Shown here in pieces: positions 6,011 to 10,596 of a stretch of 10,596 nt of DNA (positions within the stretch are counted from its first letter, which is position 1; every line of letters begins with the position of its first letter). The notes under the pieces are model-generated. The model did not search any database and was not told the origin of the DNA. It was given only the letters and a program-made list of their open reading frames with translations. A program made the translations under genes and the position numbers. Source of the stretch: Gallionellaceae bacterium UBA6222 (GTDB lineage: Bacteria; Pseudomonadota; Gammaproteobacteria; Burkholderiales; Gallionellaceae); the NCBI GenBank assembly GCA_002421915.1, contig DISA01000042.1:24301-34896 (forward strand), read 5' to 3'.

Positions 6011-7197
6011 GCGTCTGCCCTCAGCGGCAATGCGCGCACCTTGAGCACGCCGGGAATCGCCGAGATTTCGGCAATCAGTTTCTCCGGTGCCGGACTGTCG
6101 ATATCAACCAGGGTATAGGCCATTTCGCCGCGCGATTTGTTCATCATATTGTGGATGTTGATCCCCGACGCTGCCAGCGCAGTGGAAATCTGCCCCAGCA
6201 TATTGGGCACATTGGCGTTCGCCACCGAGAGCCGGGACTTGGACTCGCGCGGCATGGCCACATTGGGGAAATTCACGCTATTGGTGACGTTGCCGTGTTC
6301 AAGATAGTCGCGCAATTGCTCCGCCACCATCACGGCACAGTTCTCTTCCGCCTCGGCAGTGGATGCCCCCAGATGCGGCAGTGCGATGACTCTGGCATTG
6401 CCGATGGTGTGGCTGCTCGGGAAATCGCACACGTAGTAGTGCAGATGCTGCGCGGCCAGTCCTGCCAGCACTGCTTCCTCGTTGACGATGGCATCACGCG
6501 AGAAATTGAGCAGCACACTGCCCGCTTTCATCACCGCCACGAGCTTGTCGTCGATCAGGTTGCGCGTCGCGTCGAGTAGCGGCACATGCAGGGTGACAAA
6601 GTCGCTGTGCTTCAGCAGGTCTTCCAGACTGTGCGCCTTGCGCACCTGCGAGGACAGGCTCCACGCCGCATCGACGGTGATCTCCGGGTCAAAACCGATC
6701 ACTTTCATGCCAAGCCCGATGGCGGCATTCGCCACCAGACGCCCAATCGCCCCCAGACCGACGATCCCCAGGGTACGCCCATACAGCTCGCTGCCGGCAA
6801 AAGCCTTCTTGCCATCCTCGACCTGCTTGTGCATGGAGGCATCGTCGCCCTCCAGAGCCGCGGTAAAACCCAGTGCCGGGACGATATTGCGCGAGGCCAG
6901 CAGCATGCCGGTAATGACCAGTTCCTTCACCGCATTCGCATTGGCACCCGGCGCGTTGAACACCGGCACGCCGCGTGCGCTCATTTGCTGCACCGGCACG
7001 TTGTTGGTTCCGGCACCGGCACGGCCGATGGCCAGCACACTGTGCGAAATCTCCATGTCGTGCATATTGTGTGAACGCACAAGGATCGCGTCCACTTGGG
7101 CGCTGTCGTCAGACACGACATACCGGCCGGCCGGCAGCCGTTTTAGCCCAACCGGAGAAATCTTGTTCAGTGTGAGGATGTGGAATTTGCGGTTCAT
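6007..7197 (-). CDS. serA: D-3-phosphoglycerate dehydrogenase (SerA-like, with C-terminal ACT domain)
   Basis: Predicted NAD-dependent oxidation of 3-phosphoglycerate to 3-phosphohydroxypyruvate, first step of serine synthesis. It has 396 residues, near the short ACT-bearing SerA length. The split substrate domain encloses a Rossmann domain with GIVGLGAIGRLV at 144-155 (GxGxxG: 147, 149, 152) and FDP at 169-171 as cofactor-specificity region. Catalytic R234 sits in FSRDAIVNE and H275 in LPHLGAST. The usual glutamate of the DVFxxEP segment is not visible: the matching stretch reads CDFPSSH, with S262 at its place. The C-terminal ACT domain (about 322-396) suggests serine control. The neighbour serC, which uses its product, supports SerA over other 2-hydroxyacid dehydrogenases (for example PdxB). 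ATG 7197 has AGGGG five bases upstream, 16 nt after the serC stop. Confidence 0.88.
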   Translation of the reverse strand: MNRKFHILTLNKISPVGLKRLPAGRYVVSDDSAQVDAILVRSHNMHDMEISHSVLAIGRAGAGTNNVPVQQMSARGVPVFNAPGANANAVKELVITGMLLASRNIVPALGFTAALEGDDASMHKQVEDGKKAFAGSELYGRTLGIVGLGAIGRLVANAAIGLGMKVIGFDPEITVDAAWSLSSQVRKAHSLEDLLKHSDFVTLHVPLLDATRNLIDDKLVAVMKAGSVLLNFSRDAIVNEEAVLAGLAAQHLHYYVCDFPSSHTIGNARVIALPHLGASTAEAEENCAVMVAEQLRDYLEHGNVTNSVNFPNVAMPRESKSRLSVANANVPNMLGQISTALAASGINIHNMMNKSRGEMAYTLVDIDSPAPEKLIAEISAIPGVLKVRALPLRADA

Positions 7198-7213
7198 GAT
7201 GTCCCCTGAATGA

Positions 7214-8296
7214 TCAGCCCTTGCTGCGCGCGAATTCGTTCATGAAGTCGACCAGCGCCTGCACACCTTCAAGCGGCATCGCGTTGTAGATCGAGGCGCG
7301 CATGCCGCCCACGGAACGGTGTCCCTTCAATTGCAGCAAGCCGCGCGCATCCGCCTGCTTGAGGAAATCGCCGTCCAGCGCGGCATCCTGCAGGGTGAAC
7401 GGCACGTTCATGCGCGAACGGTCGGCCTTGTGTACCGGGCAGTGATAGAAACCGTTGCTGGCGTCGATGGCGTCGTACAGCAGTTGCGACTTGGCAATGT
7501 TGGTCTTTTCCATCGCGGCAATGCCACCCTGTTTTTTCAGCCACTGGAACACCAGCCCCGCCATGTAGATGGCGAAAGTGGGCGGTGTGTTGTACATCGA
7601 CTCGGCGTCGGCATGGGTCTTGTAGTCCAGCATGGTCGGCGTACCGGCAGCCACCTGACCGAGCAGGTCTTCGCGCACGATCACCAGTGTCAGCCCGGCC
7701 GGGCCGATGTTCTTCTGTGCACCGGCATAGATCAGGCCGAATTTGGAAACGTCGATCTCGCGCGACAGGATGTTGGACGACATGTCCGCCACCAGCGGCA
7801 CAGCGCCCGTCTCCGGTATCCAGCCGAATTCCACGCCGCCTATGGTTTCGTTCGGTGTGTAGTGCAGATAGGCCGCATTTGGATCGCACTTCCAGCCATC
7901 GAAGGACGGCACGTAGCTGCAGTTCTTGTCCTTGTTGTCGGCGACCACGTTCACCGCGCAGAATTTCTTCGCTTCGCCGATGGCCTTCTTCGACCATTCA
8001 CCGGTATTGACGTAGTCAGCCGATGCCTTGTCGCGCATCAGGTTGAGCGGAATCATGGAGAACTGCAGGTGCGCGCCGCCTTGCAGGAACAGCACTTTGT
8101 AGTTGGCAGGGATACCCATCAACTCGCGCAAATCGGCTTCGGCCTGGGCATGGATGCCCATGTATTCCTTGCCGCGATGCGACATCTCCATCACCGACAT
8201 GCCGCTGCCGTGCCAGTCGAGCAATTCCGCCTGCGCTTGCCGCAACACTTCCTTTGGCAACACCGCCGGACCCGCACTGAAATTGTAGATAGTCAT
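7214..8296 (-). CDS. serC: Phosphoserine aminotransferase
   Basis: PLP enzyme converting 3-phosphohydroxypyruvate and glutamate to O-phosphoserine; it also acts in the deoxyxylulose-dependent pyridoxal phosphate route (4-phosphohydroxythreonine). The product is 360 residues, close to E. coli SerC (362). Landmarks are YNFSAGPAVLP at 4-14, MSHRGKEY at 38-45 (H41-R42 for the substrate phosphate), LQGGAHLQF at 71-79, ADMSSNILSR at 170-179, AGAQKNIGPAG at 191-201 with the PLP lysine K195, and the C-terminal GHRSVGGMRASIYNAM at 325-340. A GTG at 8311 would add five residues, but the ribosome site GGGAG lies inside that extension, so ATG 8296 is preferred. It begins 24 nt after gyrA ends with no terminator between, so it may be partly transcribed from gyrA. 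Confidence 0.97.
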   Translation of the reverse strand: MTIYNFSAGPAVLPKEVLRQAQAELLDWHGSGMSVMEMSHRGKEYMGIHAQAEADLRELMGIPANYKVLFLQGGAHLQFSMIPLNLMRDKASADYVNTGEWSKKAIGEAKKFCAVNVVADNKDKNCSYVPSFDGWKCDPNAAYLHYTPNETIGGVEFGWIPETGAVPLVADMSSNILSREIDVSKFGLIYAGAQKNIGPAGLTLVIVREDLLGQVAAGTPTMLDYKTHADAESMYNTPPTFAIYMAGLVFQWLKKQGGIAAMEKTNIAKSQLLYDAIDASNGFYHCPVHKADRSRMNVPFTLQDAALDGDFLKQADARGLLQLKGHRSVGGMRASIYNAMPLEGVQALVDFMNEFARSKG

Positions 8297-8304
8297 GCTG
8301 TTTT

Positions 8305-8309
8305 CTCCC
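8305..8309 (-). promoter_or_regulatory. Ribosome binding site deciding the serC start
   Basis: Minus-strand GGGAG eight bases upstream of ATG 8296. It overlaps the codon after the alternative GTG (8311), which rules out that longer reading. Confidence 0.7.
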
Positions 8310-8320
8310 ACGATTAAGGT

Positions 8321-10596
8321 TTATTCGGATTCTTCTTCCGGATCGGCAATACGGCCCAACCCGGCCAGTTTGTCGCCCTCGTCCAGATTGATCAGCTTCA
8401 CGCCCTGGGTGGCACGGCTTATCTCGCGGATCTCCTTGACCCGGGTGCGGGTCAGCACACCGTTGTTGCCGATCAGCATGATCTCATCGTCCTTATCCAC
8501 CAGCGTCGCGGTGACCACCTTGCCGTTGCGCGCCGTAGTCTGGATCGCGATCATGCCCTGTGTGCCGCGCCCGTGACGGGTGTACTCGACGATCGAAGTC
8601 CGCTTGCCATAGCCGTTCTCGGTGGCGGTCAGCACGCTCTGCTTCTCGTCTCCCGCCACCAGCAGCGCGATCACCTTGCCGCCCTTGGTCAGCTTCATGC
8701 CGCGCACACCGCGCGCCGCGCGCCCCATCGAACGCACGTCGTTCTCGTCAAAGCGCACCGCCTTGCCACCGTCCGAGAACAGCATCACGTCGTGCTTGCC
8801 GTCGGTCAGCGCCACCCCGACGAGGAAGTCGCCTTCGTCCAGATTGATGGCGATGATGCCTTTGGTACGCGGATTGGCGAAGTCGGACAACGGCGTCTTT
8901 TTCACTGTGCCCTCGCTGGTGGCGAAGAACACAAATTGATCGTCGGCAAACTGGCTCACCGGCAGGATGGCGTTGATCTGCTCGCCCGCTGCCAGCGGCA
9001 ACAGATTGACGATGGGTTTGCCGCGACTGATGCGCGTGCCCTGCGGCACCTCATAGACCTTGAGCCAATACACGCGGCCGCGATTGGAGAAGCACAGGAT
9101 GTAGTCGTGCGTGTTGGCAATGAACAGGTTGTCAACGAAATCATCTTCCTTGTTCGAGGCGGCCTGCTTGCCGCGCCCGCCGCGTTTCTGCGCGCGGTAC
9201 TCGTCCAGTTTCTGCGCCTTCATGTAGCCGCCGTGCGACAGGGTGACCACCACATCCTCCGGTGCGATCAGGTCTTCCATGCTCATGTCCTGCGTGTGCG
9301 TCACGATCTCGCTGCGGCGCTTGTCGCCGAACTGCGAACGGATCGTTACAAGTTCATCGCTGATGATCTGCGTCACGCGCGCCGGTTTGGCCAGGATGTC
9401 CAGCAGGTCGGCGACCCTGTCCATCACCTCGCGGTACTCACCGACGATCTTGTCCTGTTCCAGTCCGGTCAGGCGCTGCAAACGTAATTCCAGGATCGCC
9501 TGTGCCTGCGCATCGGACAGGAAATAACCCTTGCCCTTCACCATGCCGAATTCCGGTGCCAGCCCTTCCGGACGCGAAGCATCACTGACGCGGCTCAACA
9601 TATCTTCCACCAGCGAAGAACGCCATGATCGCGCCATCAGCTCGCGCTTGGCATCGGCCGGTGTCGGTGCGGCCTTGATGAGCGCAATGATCTCGTCCAC
9701 GTTGGACAGCGCAACCGCCAGTCCCTCAAGGATATGGCCGCGCTCGCGCGCCTTGCGCAGTTCGAAGATGGTGCGGCGGGTGACCACCTCGCGGCGGTGA
9801 CGCAGGAAAGCCTCGATGACATCCTTCAGGTTGCACAGCTTGGGCTGGCCGTCGACGATGGCGACCATGTTGATGCCGAAGCTGTCCTGCATCTGCGTGG
9901 CTTTGTACAGCTTGTTCAGGATCACGTCGGCGTTCTCGCCGCGCTTCAGCTCGATCACCGCGCGCATGCCGGACTTGTCCGATTCATCGCGGATCTCGGA
10001 GATACCTTCCAGCGTCTTCTCGCGCACCATCTCGCCGATTTTCATCAGCAGTGTCGCCTTGTTCACCTGATACGGCAGTTCGTCGATGATGATGGCTTGG
10101 CGATCGCCCTTGCCGATGTCCTCAAAGTGGGTGCGCGCGCGCATCACCACACGGCCGCGACCGGTGCGGTACCCTTCCTTCACCCCGGCCAGGCCATAGA
10201 TGAAACCGGCAGTCGGAAAATCCGGTGCCGGAACCAGTTCGATCAACTGTTCGATGTCCATCTCCGGCTCGCGCAACAGCGCCAGGCAGGCATCCACCAC
10301 CTCGGTCATGTTGTGCGGCGGAATGTTGGTCGCCATACCCACCGCGATGCCGGAAGAACCGTTCACCAGCAGATTGGGGAAACGCGCCGGCAGCACCAGC
10401 GGCTCATGCTCCGAACCGTCGTAGTTTGGACCGAAATCAACCGTCTCTTTGTCGAGGTCTTCCAGCAACTGGTGGGCGATCTTCGCCATGCGGATCTCGG
10501 TGTACCGCATCGCCGCCGCGTTATCGCCGTCCACCGAACCGAAGTTGCCCTGGCCGTCGACCAGCGTGTAGCGCATGCTCCACTCCTGCGCCAGTC
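8321..10596 (-). CDS. gyrA: DNA gyrase subunit A, 5' end beyond window
   Basis: Cleavage and reunion subunit of DNA gyrase (A2B2), which introduces negative supercoils. The window holds 757 full codons; the first (Leu, 10594-10592) aligns to about residue 92 of E. coli GyrA, so the N-terminal start and the Ser83/Asp87 quinolone positions are outside. The catalytic tyrosine is in AAAMRYTEIR (codon 10504-10502; E. coli Tyr122). Further landmarks are LLVNGSSGIAVGMATNIPPHN, YRTGRGRVVMRAR, LPYQVNKATL and RREVVTRRTIFELRKAR. The GyrA box QKRGGRG (9190-9170) marks the start of the C-terminal beta-pinwheel, which distinguishes gyrase from topoisomerase IV ParC. The protein ends with a short acidic tail (DPEEESE). 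The ATG at 10576 is internal, not the start. No frameshift is seen. Confidence 0.98.
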   Translation of the reverse strand, partial: LAQEWSMRYTLVDGQGNFGSVDGDNAAAMRYTEIRMAKIAHQLLEDLDKETVDFGPNYDGSEHEPLVLPARFPNLLVNGSSGIAVGMATNIPPHNMTEVVDACLALLREPEMDIEQLIELVPAPDFPTAGFIYGLAGVKEGYRTGRGRVVMRARTHFEDIGKGDRQAIIIDELPYQVNKATLLMKIGEMVREKTLEGISEIRDESDKSGMRAVIELKRGENADVILNKLYKATQMQDSFGINMVAIVDGQPKLCNLKDVIEAFLRHRREVVTRRTIFELRKARERGHILEGLAVALSNVDEIIALIKAAPTPADAKRELMARSWRSSLVEDMLSRVSDASRPEGLAPEFGMVKGKGYFLSDAQAQAILELRLQRLTGLEQDKIVGEYREVMDRVADLLDILAKPARVTQIISDELVTIRSQFGDKRRSEIVTHTQDMSMEDLIAPEDVVVTLSHGGYMKAQKLDEYRAQKRGGRGKQAASNKEDDFVDNLFIANTHDYILCFSNRGRVYWLKVYEVPQGTRISRGKPIVNLLPLAAGEQINAILPVSQFADDQFVFFATSEGTVKKTPLSDFANPRTKGIIAINLDEGDFLVGVALTDGKHDVMLFSDGGKAVRFDENDVRSMGRAARGVRGMKLTKGGKVIALLVAGDEKQSVLTATENGYGKRTSIVEYTRHGRGTQGMIAIQTTARNGKVVTATLVDKDDEIMLIGNNGVLTRTRVKEIREISRATQGVKLINLDEGDKLAGLGRIADPEEESE

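Noticed and set aside
7319..8317. Long plus-strand open frame opposite serC (332 codons)
   Set aside because: Antisense to intact serC and of mirror-frame composition; no motif or ribosome site supports it.
8297..8320. Terminator or promoter between gyrA and serC
   Set aside because: Only 24 nt separate the genes, with no hairpin plus T tract and no recognisable -35/-10 pair.
8573..9487. Long plus-strand open frame opposite gyrA (304 codons)
   Set aside because: It is fully antisense to a clear gyrA, rich in Arg/His with no recognisable domain, and is the expected mirror frame of GC-rich coding sequence.
10574..10576. ATG 10576 as the gyrA start
   Set aside because: The frame stays open upstream and encodes LAQEWS, matching the GyrA segment just before this point, so the true start lies outside the window.

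Overview
The window reads as a chromosomal stretch of a moderately GC-rich proteobacterium, most likely a betaproteobacterium. The gene order gyrA-serC-(serA)-pheA-hisC-aroF-tyrA-aroA matches the gyrA/serC/aromatic supraoperon of that class. A Nitrosomonadales/Gallionellaceae-like host is a guess from gene order and protein style; nothing in the window proves it. Every gene lies on the minus strand, so transcription runs from the right edge to the left edge.

Layout in transcription order. The window opens inside gyrA (10596-8321; 5' end outside). serC follows after 24 nt, then serA after 16 nt. pheA overlaps serA by an ATGA. A 159-nt spacer carries a CAGATT-type inverted repeat and two T7 tracts. 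hisC and aroF come next, again joined by an ATGA overlap. A small, more AT-rich DUF4160-DUF2442 pair is inserted between aroF and tyrA. tyrA (TTG start) is followed by aroA, which runs off the left edge without a stop.

Function. aroF (type I-beta DAHP synthase) makes the first shikimate-pathway compound and aroA the penultimate one before chorismate. pheA (chorismate mutase-prephenate dehydratase) and tyrA (prephenate dehydrogenase) send chorismate to phenylpyruvate and 4-hydroxyphenylpyruvate. The HisC-type aminotransferase can transaminate these products. serA and serC make phosphoserine from 3-phosphoglycerate. Three gene products (SerA, PheA, AroF) carry ACT or ACT-like domains, so feedback by serine, Phe and Tyr is probably built into the operon. 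gyrA is a linked housekeeping gene.

The core content is ordinary primary metabolism. I see no new multi-gene system. The most unusual signal is a GC-rich palindromic REP-like element sitting in frame inside aroA, adding a net 12 codons just before the conserved DHR motif. Secondary points are the CAGATT inverted repeat upstream of hisC, the toxin-antitoxin-like DUF4160/DUF2442 insertion, a SerA lacking the usual catalytic glutamate, and a tyrA TTG start overlapped by a four-codon leader ORF.
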